Source: an uncultured Collinsella sp. (lineage in GTDB: Bacteria > Actinomycetota > Coriobacteriia > Coriobacteriales > Coriobacteriaceae). Taken from it: a stretch of 22,505 nucleotides of DNA. This document shows, piece after piece, positions 1 to 7,504 of the stretch; position 1 is the first letter of the stretch; every line of letters begins with the position of its first letter. Under the pieces are notes generated by a model, which made no database searches, was not told where the DNA came from, and saw only the letters and a list, made by a program, of their open reading frames with translations. The DNA lies in assembly GCA_900549355.1 (NCBI GenBank), contig UROA01000010.1, positions 1-22,505 of the forward strand. The letters are read 5' to 3'. A program made the translations under genes and the position numbers.

Positions 1-563
1 GAACTTCTTCTCAGGAAGACCTTGGGGTCACGCACGATGGCGCGGCCGATAGCGACACGCTGACGCTGGCCGCCCGAAAGCGCCTTGGGCTTACGGTCGA
101 GGTACTCGGTAATGCCCAGAATCTCGGCAGCGGAGCGAACCTTGCGGTCGATCTCGTCTTTGGGAACCTTCTTGAGCTCAAGCGTAAACGCCATGTTCTC
201 GTACACCGTCATGTTGGGGTACAGAGCATAGCTCTGGAACACCATGGCGATGTCGCGGTCCTTGGGAGCGACGTCGTTGACGCGCTTGCCGTCGATGAGC
301 ACGTCGCCCGAGGTAATGTCCTCCAGGCCGGCGACCATGCGCATCGTCGTGGACTTACCGCAGCCAGAGGGGCCAACGAGGACGATGAACTCCTGGTCGT
401 GGACGGTGAGGTTAAAGTCCTCTACAGCAAGCACGCCGTCCTCGGTAACCTTGAGGTTGTGCTTCTTCTCCTCGGTCTTCTTCTTTTTGCCAAAGAAGCC
501 CTTCTTTTTGGACTCGTTGTTGGGATACACCTTCTGAACATGTTTGAGAACGATCTCGGCCAT
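1..563 (-). CDS. Carbohydrate ABC transporter ATP-binding protein (MsmX/UgpC type), partial
   Basis: This ATPase would energise a sugar ABC importer at the inner face of the membrane. The start is ATG at 563, behind AAAGGTAGAG. The visible 187 residues hold Walker A (GPSGCGKST), a Q-loop (FQSYALYPNMTV) and the ABC signature (LSGGQRQRVAIGRA), in the order and spacing of the MsmX/UgpC/MalK family. Two things are odd. A lysine-rich segment of about 20 to 25 residues (KKKGFFGKKKKTEEKK) sits after the first strand, where MsmX-type proteins have only a few residues. In addition, the reading frame runs DPKVFL then RRS at the left edge, where the family has a Walker B of the form FLMDEPLSNLD. The first 10 or so bases therefore do not fit, and the C-terminal half is outside the window. 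The gene is last in the permease operon, 68 nt after the preceding gene. Confidence 0.93.
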   Translation of the reverse strand, partial: MAEIVLKHVQKVYPNNESKKKGFFGKKKKTEEKKHNLKVTEDGVLAVEDFNLTVHDQEFIVLVGPSGCGKSTTMRMVAGLEDITSGDVLIDGKRVNDVAPKDRDIAMVFQSYALYPNMTVYENMAFTLELKKVPKDEIDRKVRSAAEILGITEYLDRKPKALSGGQRQRVAIGRAIVRDPKVFLRRS

Positions 564-581
564 GTCTCTACCTTTCGATAC

Positions 582-606
582 GCGGCGCCGCGCTGAGGGG
601 CGCCGC
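582..606 (-). other. Intercistronic hairpin between permease and ATPase genes
   Basis: An 8-bp perfect stem, GCGGCGCC (582-589) with GGCGCCGC (599-606), lies in the 68-nt gap before the ATPase gene. No T-tract follows on the minus strand, so it looks more like an mRNA processing or stability hairpin than a terminator. Confidence 0.5.
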
Positions 607-631
607 TAAAACTTGCAAAACAGTTACGGCA

Positions 632-1471
632 TCAGCCCTTGACGGCACCTGCCACCACACCGTCGATGATGTACTTCTGGCAGAGGATGTACACGATGAC
701 GATGGGGACAACGACCATCATGATGCAGGCCATCATGGGGCCGAGCTCGACGTGGCCGTAGCCGCCGCGGAAGTACTGAATCAAGATAGGAATGGTCTTG
801 TACTTGGTGGAGTCGAGCGTAAGGTAGGGCAGCAGATAGTCGTTCCAGACCCACATGGTCTCGAGGATGCCGACCGAAAGATAGGTGGGCTTCATGATGG
901 GGAGGACGATCTTAAAGAACACCTGGACCGGGTTGCAGCCGTCGATCATGGCCGCCTCTTCGATCTCGAGCGGGATGTTCTTTACAAAGCCGGCGAACAT
1001 AAAGACCGCCAGGCCCGCGCCAAAGCCAAGGTAGATAAAGCAGATGTTGAACGGCGTGTTGAAGCCGATGCGGTCCGCCAAATTGGACAGCGTGAACATG
1101 AGCATCTGGAACGGTACGACCATCGAGAACACGAACAGATAATAGAAGAAGTTCGAGATCTTGCTGTTGACGCGCACTACGTACCAAGCGCACATGGAGC
1201 AGCACACCAAGATCAGAACGACCGACGTGACCGTGATGATGAGCGAGTACATAAATGCCGAGGCAAAGCCCTGCTCGTTAAGGGCGTGCATGTAGTTTGC
1301 GAGGCCGTTGAACGTCTCGGGCGTGAGCAGATCGAATGCCGTGGTGGTGCTGATTGCAGTTGCCTTTTTAAAGGAATTGAGCGCAATCATGAACACGGGG
1401 TAGATCCACGCGAGCGACAGAATCGTAAAGAAAATCGAGAGCGCGCGATTGATAACCTTATCGCGTTTCAT
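632..1471 (-). CDS. Carbohydrate ABC transporter permease, MalG/LacG type
   Basis: This is the second membrane subunit of a sugar importer (binding-protein-dependent transport permease family). The 279 residues carry six predicted hydrophobic segments, beginning near residue 10 (LSIFFTILSLAWIYPVFMIAL), which is usual for MalG-type subunits of about 280 residues. The cytoplasmic EAA loop that docks on the ATPase reads EEAAMIDGCNPVQVFFKIVL. The C-terminus ends in a short VVAGAVKG tail, as in many UgpE/LacG relatives. Its start codon shares one base with the stop of the preceding permease gene (TAATG), so the two are translationally coupled. The substrate cannot be read from the sequence. The neighbouring MalP-like PTS and GntR regulator make an alpha-glucoside or malto-oligosaccharide plausible, but this is inference. 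Confidence 0.95.
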   Translation of the reverse strand: MKRDKVINRALSIFFTILSLAWIYPVFMIALNSFKKATAISTTTAFDLLTPETFNGLANYMHALNEQGFASAFMYSLIITVTSVVLILVCCSMCAWYVVRVNSKISNFFYYLFVFSMVVPFQMLMFTLSNLADRIGFNTPFNICFIYLGFGAGLAVFMFAGFVKNIPLEIEEAAMIDGCNPVQVFFKIVLPIMKPTYLSVGILETMWVWNDYLLPYLTLDSTKYKTIPILIQYFRGGYGHVELGPMMACIMMVVVPIVIVYILCQKYIIDGVVAGAVKG

Positions 1472-2325
1472 TACTGCTGCACCTCCTTGGACCTCGTGGC
1501 CTTAAGCTGAATCATGGAGATGGCTACGACCAGGATGCAGAAGATAACCGCCTTGGCCTGACCGATACCCTGCCATGCGATACCGGCACGCGAATAGAAC
1601 GTGTTGTAGATGTTCAGGGCGAGCATCTCGGTGGAGTGCGCGGGGGCGCCGCCGGTAAGGGCGAGGTTCTGGTCGAACAGCTTAAAGCCGTTGGTGATGG
1701 ACAGGAACAGGCAGATGGTGATGGTCGGCATCAGGTTAGGGATCTTAACCTTCCAAAACGTCTGCCATGCCGTGGCACCGTCGACCTTGGCGGCCTCGAT
1801 GTAGTCGGACGGAATGGACTGCAGACCAGCGATGTAGATAATCATCATGTAGCCGACCTGCTGCCACAGGGTCAGGATGATAAGGCCCCAGAAGCCAGCA
1901 GCAGAGTTAAGGGCGATGAGCTGGGCGCCCACGTTGGAGAGCAGGCAGTTGATCAGAATCTGCCAAATGTAGCCCAGCACGATGCCGCCGATCAGGTTAG
2001 GCATAAAGAAGATCGTACGGAAGATGTTGGTGCCTTTGAGCGCCTTGCGGGTGAGCGCCTGCGCAATGGCCAGGGCGATCACGTTGATGAGCACCGTCGA
2101 CAGGAAGGCAAACGCCACGGTAAAGAAGAACGACGTGGAGAACTGCGGATCGGACAGCGCGCGCACGTAGTTCTCGATACCGACAAAGTGCGCGTTACTA
2201 ATGATAATAAACTGGCAGAACGAGAGATAGAAGCCCTGGATAAAAGGGATCACGAACCCGATCATAAACGCCAGACACGTGGGCAGCATAAAGAGCGGCC
2301 ACCAGCGCTTGAGTGCTTTGCCCAT
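1471..2325 (-). CDS. Carbohydrate ABC transporter permease, MalF/UgpA type
   Basis: This is the first membrane subunit of the sugar importer, 284 residues. A basic N-terminus (MGKALKRWW) precedes the first hydrophobic span (PLFMLPTCLAFMIGFVIPFI). Several further spans follow, and the EAA loop reads EAAKVDGATAWQTFWKVKIP, typical of MalF/UgpA/LacF subunits. There is no large MalF-type periplasmic insertion, so it matches the roughly 290-residue Gram-positive form. The start ATG at 2325 is preceded by GAAAGGACCC. It lies 87 nt after the binding-protein gene, with a 13-bp hairpin in the gap, and overlaps the next permease by one base. Confidence 0.95.
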   Translation of the reverse strand: MGKALKRWWPLFMLPTCLAFMIGFVIPFIQGFYLSFCQFIIISNAHFVGIENYVRALSDPQFSTSFFFTVAFAFLSTVLINVIALAIAQALTRKALKGTNIFRTIFFMPNLIGGIVLGYIWQILINCLLSNVGAQLIALNSAAGFWGLIILTLWQQVGYMMIIYIAGLQSIPSDYIEAAKVDGATAWQTFWKVKIPNLMPTITICLFLSITNGFKLFDQNLALTGGAPAHSTEMLALNIYNTFYSRAGIAWQGIGQAKAVIFCILVVAISMIQLKATRSKEVQQ

Positions 2326-2345
2326 AAAAGGGTCCTTTCAATATG

Positions 2346-2381
2346 CAGGGGGCGGGCAAACCAACGTCTGCCCGCCCCCTG
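2346..2381 (-). other. Perfect 13-bp intercistronic hairpin after the binding-protein gene
   Basis: CAGGGGGCGGGCA (2346-2358) pairs perfectly with TGCCCGCCCCCTG (2369-2381) around a 10-nt loop. On the minus strand the stem is followed by CATATTG, with no T-run, so it should not terminate efficiently. It sits between the binding-protein stop and the permease ribosome site. There it could protect the upstream mRNA 3' end and keep the binding protein more abundant than the permeases, as the malE-malF intergenic hairpins do in enterobacteria. Confidence 0.7.
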
Positions 2382-2412
2382 TCGCTAATCAGATAGCTTG
2401 GGCAGCAACTGC

Positions 2413-3729
2413 TTACTCGGAAGCGGCCTTCTCGGTCTTCCAGCCATCGACGAAGGCGTTCTTGACGCCGTCCCACTTGCTGTTGTCGGCAGCATAGGCG
2501 ATCAGAGCCTGCTTGAGGTTCTTCTTCCACTCCTCAGAGGGGATGTAGACGAAGTCCCAAGCGACGGTCTTCTTGCCGTCCTTGGCCATGGCAACGGCCT
2601 GCTGCGAGAAGACGTTGGTGGTCTCCTTAGCGCTCTTGAACGGGGCAGTCAGACCCATCTTGTCAGCGATGATGCTGGTGGCGGTGTCAGAAGTGACGCA
2701 CCAATACATGAAGTCCTCGGTGGCCTTCTGGGCATCCTCGGAAGCCTGGGAGCTGACGCACCAGTAGTTCTCGCCGCCGGAGCACAGGCCCTGGTTCTCC
2801 TCGCCGTCGACACCGATGTAGATCGGCATCATGCCAATCTGATCGTCGGTCATGCCGGCCTTGGTGAGGTCAGAGTAAGCCCAGGAGCCGTTCTGATAGA
2901 AGACGGCCTTGCCGGTTGCGAACTCGTTGGTGGCGTCATCGCCGGTCTTGGAGGCAAGCTGCGAAGGATCGCAGGTGGAGTCGGTGATGTACAGGTCGAA
3001 AATCTGCTTGAAGTTGTCGAGATACTCGCCCTTGATCTCGTCGTCCTCCTGGTTGTGCTCCTTCTCGAACTCGTAGTAGAGCGGGAGGTTGGCGAGGTGG
3101 GTGGTATAGCGCCAGCTGGAGGAGTCATCCATACCAGCAGAAGTGAAGGCACCCTCAATGCCAAGCTCGTCCTTGCGGGCCTGGATGTCGTCGGCGCAAG
3201 CCTTCAGCTTGTCGAAGGAGTTGATGTCCTCGGCCTTGTAGCCAGCCTTCTCGAGCAGCTGCTTGTTGTAGATGATGCCGTAGCTCTCCTGGACCCAGTC
3301 GATACCCAGATCCTTGCCGTCGGACTGCAGAGCCAGGGAGTCGTCAATGAGCTCACCGCGGAGCTTGGTATCGGACAGGTCGGCGCAGTAATCCTTCCAG
3401 TTCTTAAGACCGGTGGGGCCGTTGACCTGGAACAGGGTCGGAGCGGAGCTCTTGGACATCTCGGACTTGAGCTTCTCCTCGTAGGTGTTGGAGGCGGCGG
3501 TCACGATCTTGACCTCGACGCCCTTCTCCTTCTTATAGGCCTTGGCGATCTCCTTCCACTCCTTGTCGACCTCGGGCTTGAATTGGAGGAAGTAGACCTC
3601 GGCAGCGTCACCAGAAGCAGAGGAGCCGGAGCCGGCAGAACCGCCGCAGCCCACGAGACCCAGACCAAGAACCGCAGCCGCGGAACCAGCAAAGCCCAGG
3701 AACTGCCTTCTGCTCATTTCGTTCTTCAT
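2413..3729 (-). CDS. Extracellular sugar-binding lipoprotein of ABC transporter (family 1, Tat-type signal)
   Basis: This is the solute-binding protein that captures the sugar outside the cell and hands it to the two downstream permeases. It is 438 residues from the ATG at 3729, normal for family 1 binding proteins. The N-terminus has a twin-arginine motif (SRRQFLGF, residues 6-13), a hydrophobic stretch and a lipobox LVGC with the lipidated Cys at 28, followed by a Gly/Ser linker. The mature part shows family features such as LFQVNGPTGL, a KAVFYQNGSWAY segment and WCVSSQASEDAQKATEDFMYW near the C-terminus. An in-frame GTG at 3747 would put the ribosome site AAAGGGTGG inside the coding region, so the ATG at 3729 is preferred. 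It is first in the ABC operon. The substrate is not readable from the sequence. Confidence 0.95.
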   Translation of the reverse strand: MKNEMSRRQFLGFAGSAAAVLGLGLVGCGGSAGSGSSASGDAAEVYFLQFKPEVDKEWKEIAKAYKKEKGVEVKIVTAASNTYEEKLKSEMSKSSAPTLFQVNGPTGLKNWKDYCADLSDTKLRGELIDDSLALQSDGKDLGIDWVQESYGIIYNKQLLEKAGYKAEDINSFDKLKACADDIQARKDELGIEGAFTSAGMDDSSSWRYTTHLANLPLYYEFEKEHNQEDDEIKGEYLDNFKQIFDLYITDSTCDPSQLASKTGDDATNEFATGKAVFYQNGSWAYSDLTKAGMTDDQIGMMPIYIGVDGEENQGLCSGGENYWCVSSQASEDAQKATEDFMYWCVTSDTATSIIADKMGLTAPFKSAKETTNVFSQQAVAMAKDGKKTVAWDFVYIPSEEWKKNLKQALIAYAADNSKWDGVKNAFVDGWKTEKAASE

Positions 3730-3752
3730 TACAATCCACCCTTTCACACCGT

Positions 3753-3771
3753 GGCGGCACCCTTTGCCGCC
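3753..3771 (-). other. Hairpin in the leader of the binding-protein gene
   Basis: GGCGGCA (3753-3759) pairs with TGCCGCC (3765-3771) around a 5-nt loop, just upstream of the ribosome site of the binding-protein gene. It could stabilise the mRNA 5' end. No T-tract is present. Confidence 0.35.
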
Positions 3772-3837
3772 GCCTTCGGAGATTGGCTCGGGGACTTTGC
3801 CCCTTTTGCTGATTTGTACAATACGCTATTTGGCTAG

Positions 3838-3849
3838 TTGTTTGAACAA
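3838..3849 (-). promoter_or_regulatory. Candidate GntR-family operator upstream of the ABC operon
   Basis: On the minus strand this reads TTGTTCAAACAA, an inverted repeat with 5-bp arms (TTGTT/AACAA). It lies about 110 nt upstream of the binding-protein start. The perfect 8-bp palindrome TTGTACAA at 3814-3821 lies 16 nt closer to the gene. The form TTGT-N4-ACAA resembles the operator known for the TreR branch of GntR regulators (TTGTATATACAA in Bacillus subtilis). Confidence 0.45.
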
Positions 3850-3912
3850 GTATTACTAGAGCGGTAGAAAAACTTCGGTGAACGGTAATTTCAACTTGAT
3901 GCTTGACAAGTT

Positions 3913-3924
3913 TTGTATAAACAA
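3913..3924 (+). promoter_or_regulatory. Second TTGT-N4-ACAA site upstream of the ABC operon
   Basis: TTGTATAAACAA is an imperfect palindrome (10 of 12 positions symmetric) between the regulator terminator and the binding-protein gene. It shares TTGTNYAAAC with the sites at 3838, 4810 and 4932. Confidence 0.4.
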
Positions 3925-3942
3925 TTATTTGTTATCGAATGC

Positions 3943-3997
3943 AGAGAAAACGCCCGGTCAAGCCGATGCATCGTCGGTTTGACCGGGCGTTTTCTCT
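3943..3997 (-). terminator. Strong intrinsic terminator after the GntR regulator gene
   Basis: AGAGAAAACGCCCGGTCAA (3943-3961) pairs perfectly with TTGACCGGGCGTTTTCTCT (3979-3997), and a smaller CCGA/TCGG stem lies inside. The outer A-rich and T-rich ends make it usable in both directions. It isolates the regulator gene from the ABC operon, which must therefore have its own promoter between about 3750 and 3940. Confidence 0.85.
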
Positions 3998-4035
3998 TTG
4001 AGGGCATGAGTCTCGTCAGGCTGCGAGCTAGCCGG

Positions 4036-4755
4036 CTATCGCTTGGAATTGACACGGTAATGGAAGATCTCGGGGTGTGTGCGAGTGTGCGTCACCTCAA
4101 ACAAGATACCGTCCGAGGTGTACGACTGACTCTCCATGACGGCAACGCAGTTGTATTTGCCGAGGTCAAGATAGCTGCAGTCCTCATCGTTGGCGAGCTC
4201 GACACTCACCGTACGACGGCTCGCCATCACTTTGACACCGCGCTTGTGCTCCAGATAGCCGTAAATAGAATCTGCCGCGATCTCGGGAGTCAGGCCCTTG
4301 GCGATCGACGCCAAAAAATAGCCATGGTCCACTTGGCGCGCGTTGCCGTTGAGGCTTCGGACACGCACTACGCGAATCAACTCCTCGCCCACCTTAAAGC
4401 CCAGGTGACGAGAGAGTTGCTCGGTGCAAACCAGATGTTCGAAAGACTTAACGTCCGTAGATGCAACGGCATTGTTGCGCTTTGCAAACTCGCCAAACGA
4501 CTCAACCTCTTCGAGTGCGCCCAACATGTCGGTTTCGCCCTTAAGCCAAATAACGCGCACGCCCTTGCCGTGTATGGGCTGCACAAACATCCCGTCGGCC
4601 AGCATACCCAAGGCGCGACGGACGGTATTGCGAGTGCATCCGAACTCCGCGGTCAGCTCGGCTTCGGTTGGCAGCATCTCCTGAAACGCATAGGTCCCAT
4701 TAATGATGCGCGAGCGTATTTCTCGGTAGATTCCTTCGTATATCGCTTTTGGCAT
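4036..4755 (-). CDS. GntR-family transcriptional regulator with UTRA domain (HutC/TreR-like)
   Basis: This is a predicted sugar- or sugar-phosphate-responsive repressor, 239 residues. The N-terminal winged helix-turn-helix (about 1-70) has the GntR pattern LPTEAELTAEFGCTRNTVRRAL. The C-terminal part (about 85-239) fits a UTRA effector-binding domain, with a VRVRSLNGNARQVDHGYFL segment and an FEVTHTRTHPEIFHYRV end typical of HutC/TreR proteins. The start ATG at 4755 has a good ribosome site (GAGGTG). It is divergent from the PTS gene and lies upstream of the ABC operon in the same direction, behind its own terminator. GTTTAAAC sites lie in its promoter region, so autoregulation is plausible. 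The effector is unknown. A phosphorylated disaccharide made by the neighbouring PTS would fit TreR-type logic. Confidence 0.9.
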   Translation of the reverse strand: MPKAIYEGIYREIRSRIINGTYAFQEMLPTEAELTAEFGCTRNTVRRALGMLADGMFVQPIHGKGVRVIWLKGETDMLGALEEVESFGEFAKRNNAVASTDVKSFEHLVCTEQLSRHLGFKVGEELIRVVRVRSLNGNARQVDHGYFLASIAKGLTPEIAADSIYGYLEHKRGVKVMASRRTVSVELANDEDCSYLDLGKYNCVAVMESQSYTSDGILFEVTHTRTHPEIFHYRVNSKR

Positions 4756-4809
4756 TGTTTCACCTCTACATTATTCATTTCCGGCTAGGCACGATAGCAT
4801 TTCTTAAAG

Positions 4810-4821
4810 TTGTTTAAACCG
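4810..4821 (+). promoter_or_regulatory. Candidate GntR operator proximal to the regulator gene
   Basis: TTGTTTAAACCG contains the perfect palindrome GTTTAAAC (4812-4819). On the minus strand TTTAAA could serve as part of a weak -35, with TATCGT about 16 nt downstream as the -10 of the regulator gene. Binding here would then block its promoter. Confidence 0.4.
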
Positions 4822-4918
4822 AATATCGGTAAAGCGACAGGATTTAACCGTTGACGGTTTCTGTCATGCCCAAATCGGTTTCGCTCAAAACTGCCGGTAC
4901 GACAATCGTCTGGTCCTC

Positions 4919-4943
4919 TACAATGAATCCATTGTTTAAACGT
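4919..4943 (+). promoter_or_regulatory. -10 box and overlapping operator of the PTS gene
   Basis: TACAAT at 4919-4924 is a good -10 sequence, though no strong -35 is visible at the usual distance. Eight bases downstream, where transcription should start, lies TTGTTTAAACGT (4932-4943). It holds the palindrome GTTTAAAC and matches the TTGTNYAAAC sites near the regulator and ABC genes. The arrangement suits repression at the start site. Confidence 0.45.
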
Positions 4944-4984
4944 TTCCCCACGCGCAACGCGCCTCGATATTCGGAAGGCAGAAC

Positions 4985-7435
4985 ATGCTGCAAAAAATCC
5001 AACGCTTTGGCGGGGCAATGTTCGCGCCCGCCATGCTGTTTTCTATATCAGGCCTCATGGTCGGCGTCTCCGCTCTCGCAACGACTGCGGACATCGTCGG
5101 CGATCTCGCCGTATACGGAACCCCTTGGTACGCTTTTTGGACCATCATCCAGCGCGGCTCGTGGACGGTCTTTAAACGCCTCCCGCTCCTTTTTGCCGTA
5201 GCGCTGCCCATCGGTCTTGCCCAAAAACAACCGGCTCGTTGCTGCCTCGAGGCTCTCGTCGCCTATTTTGCCTACTGCTTCTTTTTGAGCGAGATCATTA
5301 AGCTGAGCGGAGACAATCTTGGACTTAAGTACCCGTCGTCTTTGACCTCCGCTAGCGGCATCACCATCATCGACGGCATCAAGACGCTCGACACCGGCAT
5401 TATCGGCCCGCTGGCGGTATCGGCAACCGTCGTCGCCATCCATGACCGCTTCTACGATGCCAAGGTTCCCGATTGGCTCGGCACCTTCTCGGGCTCCTCG
5501 CTGGTCTACCTCATCAGCTTTTTTGCCGTGTTTGCCCTTGCCGCTATCTCGGCCGCCATCGTGCCCTCCGTATACGCAATGACCGAAACGCTGCGCCATG
5601 CACTTACGAGCGTCGGCCCCTTTGGCGTGGGCATCTTTGTGCTTTTGGAGCGAGCGCTCGAGCCCATGGGGCTGCACCACCTGCTCTACATGCCGATCTA
5701 CTACGACAACCTGGTCATTAACGACGGCATCTACGCCACGTGGAGCAGCTTGCTCCCCATCCTCTCCCATAGCACGCGCCCCCTTAATGAACTTGCGCCG
5801 TGGGCCGGTTTTACCGCCACCGGCTGGGTCAAGCTCTTTGGCCTTCCCGCCATCGCAGCCGCGTTCTACTCCACCGCAAAACCAGAGCGCCGCGCCGGCC
5901 TTAAGGTCATCCTTTTGCCCGCCATCGTCGCCTCGGTGGTTTGCGGCGTTACCGAGCCACTCGAGTTTCTCTTTATGTTCACCCACCCCGGGCTCTTTTT
6001 GCTCTACGCCGTCTTATCGTCTTGCCTTGCCACAACCATGAATCTCTTTGGCATCGTCGGCATCTTCTCGGGCGGCCTGATTGAGATGGCAGCCTTCAAC
6101 TTTATTCCGCTCATGCGCACGCATGCCGGTGCCTATCTTTTGGCGCTCGGTATCGGCCTTGCCTTTAGCCTCATCTTTTTTGTTAGTTTTCGAGCACTCA
6201 TCTTGGTCTATGACCTTAAGACGCCGGGCCGCGAGGATCATGTTGCCAATCGCGCGGCAATCGATCGTTTAACGGAAAGCGGCTTTGCCAAAGAGCAATC
6301 TCCCAATGACGAGGTCAATAGTCGATCCGATCAAGATCACGTCCTCGCTGAGCGGGTAATTCAGCTTTTAGGTGGCGTTGGCAATATTGTGGGCGCAACC
6401 AACTGCGCCACGCGCCTGCGCGTCGAGGTCGCAGACCCTTCCATCGTTGCAGATAACGCGTCGTTTGTCGCGGTGGGCGCCAAGGGCCTCATCATTACGG
6501 ACAAGACCGCCCAGGTGGTCATCGGCATCTCCGTTCCCCGCGTTAAAGAGCATTTTGACCAGATCATGGGCCTCGAGCCGGAATTTGTGCCCACCGCCTC
6601 GGCCTCCCCCGCCGCCAGCGCAGCCCATAAGCGCGGCGATATTTGCTTCTTCGATATCGACGGAACGCTCGCCTGGCAAGACCCCAGGCTCGCCCAAGAC
6701 CTTCCCGAAGACGAGCGGGACCTCTCCCCCTACCCCAACGAGGCGGTCTCGCAGGCCATCCGCGAGTTTGTCGCCAACGGCAACATGGCCTTTATCTGCA
6801 CGGGACGCACCCTGAGCTGCATCCACCCCAAACTTCTTGAGCTGCCCTGGACCGGCATCGTCTGTCTTGCGGGCGGTTACGCCGAGATCAACGGACACGC
6901 AATTCGCGATCTGTCGATGACGCCCAGTATGCTGCAGCGTCTTGCCCCCTACCTTGAGCAATCGGGCGAGGCCATCCGCTTTGAGGGCCTCAACGGCGTC
7001 GTGCGCATGAGTGCCGATGCCCCCGATGCCCCCGGATACGCGCGCACCCTGGGCGACGCAGTCACGCAGCTGCAACATTACAGTGTCTACAAGATCTTGA
7101 TGTCTACATCGCTCGCCAACCGCATCGCCCAAGATAAGGCACTTGAGCCGCTGCTGTGCTTTAACGAGCTCGAACTCGAGGTAACCGAAATCTCGCCCCG
7201 CGAATGCACGAAGCGCGGGGGCATCCAGTCTGTACTCGATGCCCTCGATCCCCACCACGGAACCGTATACGGCATCGGCGACGCCAGCAATGACGTCTCG
7301 CTGATGAACGCCGTCGATGTCGGTATCGCCATGGGCAATGCGCCGGACTATCTCAAGGATAAGGCCGATTACGTGACCGACACCGTCGATCACGACGGTG
7401 TCGTTGCGGCGCTCGAGCATTTTAGGCTGATTTAG
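4985..7435 (+). CDS. Fused PTS alpha-glucoside-type EIICB permease with C-terminal Cof-type HAD phosphatase
   Basis: The 816 residues join two complete proteins. Residues 1 to about 425 are a glucose-family EIIC membrane domain that matches the MalP/GlvC pattern: MLQKIQRFGGAMFAPAMLF at the start, TWTVFK-like RGSWTVFKRLPLLFA, IKTLDTGIIG, and the GVTEPLEFLFMF signature. Residues about 450-530 are EIIB, with the phosphorylated Cys474 in NCATRLRV. There is no EIIA domain, so phosphate must come from a separate EIIA. After an Ala/Pro/Ser-rich linker, residues about 551-816 form a Cof-type HAD hydrolase: FDIDGT with Asp557 nucleophile and Asp559, Lys743, and GDASND at 766-770 (Asp766, Asp770). The ribosome site GGAAGG precedes ATG 4985. 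EIICB would import and phosphorylate an alpha-glucoside; the HAD part may dephosphorylate the product (inference). No 6-phospho-glucosidase is seen nearby. Confidence 0.92.
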   Translation: MLQKIQRFGGAMFAPAMLFSISGLMVGVSALATTADIVGDLAVYGTPWYAFWTIIQRGSWTVFKRLPLLFAVALPIGLAQKQPARCCLEALVAYFAYCFFLSEIIKLSGDNLGLKYPSSLTSASGITIIDGIKTLDTGIIGPLAVSATVVAIHDRFYDAKVPDWLGTFSGSSLVYLISFFAVFALAAISAAIVPSVYAMTETLRHALTSVGPFGVGIFVLLERALEPMGLHHLLYMPIYYDNLVINDGIYATWSSLLPILSHSTRPLNELAPWAGFTATGWVKLFGLPAIAAAFYSTAKPERRAGLKVILLPAIVASVVCGVTEPLEFLFMFTHPGLFLLYAVLSSCLATTMNLFGIVGIFSGGLIEMAAFNFIPLMRTHAGAYLLALGIGLAFSLIFFVSFRALILVYDLKTPGREDHVANRAAIDRLTESGFAKEQSPNDEVNSRSDQDHVLAERVIQLLGGVGNIVGATNCATRLRVEVADPSIVADNASFVAVGAKGLIITDKTAQVVIGISVPRVKEHFDQIMGLEPEFVPTASASPAASAAHKRGDICFFDIDGTLAWQDPRLAQDLPEDERDLSPYPNEAVSQAIREFVANGNMAFICTGRTLSCIHPKLLELPWTGIVCLAGGYAEINGHAIRDLSMTPSMLQRLAPYLEQSGEAIRFEGLNGVVRMSADAPDAPGYARTLGDAVTQLQHYSVYKILMSTSLANRIAQDKALEPLLCFNELELEVTEISPRECTKRGGIQSVLDALDPHHGTVYGIGDASNDVSLMNAVDVGIAMGNAPDYLKDKADYVTDTVDHDGVVAALEHFRLI

Positions 7436-7504
7436 GCGCGCTCCATCAAACGCACGCCCGTTGTCCTAAATCGCCAAAACTGCCGCGCCAAACGCCCTGA
7501 TGTG

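Noticed and set aside
2398..3837. 479-residue plus-strand ORF opposite the sugar-binding protein
   Set aside because: Repetitive Leu/Val/Gly composition, antisense to a gene with a signal peptide, lipobox and strong ribosome site.
3903..3931. Plus-strand TTGACA at 3903-3908 as a promoter
   Set aside because: No acceptable -10 lies 16 to 18 nt downstream and a plus-strand transcript would run into the bidirectional terminator at 3943.
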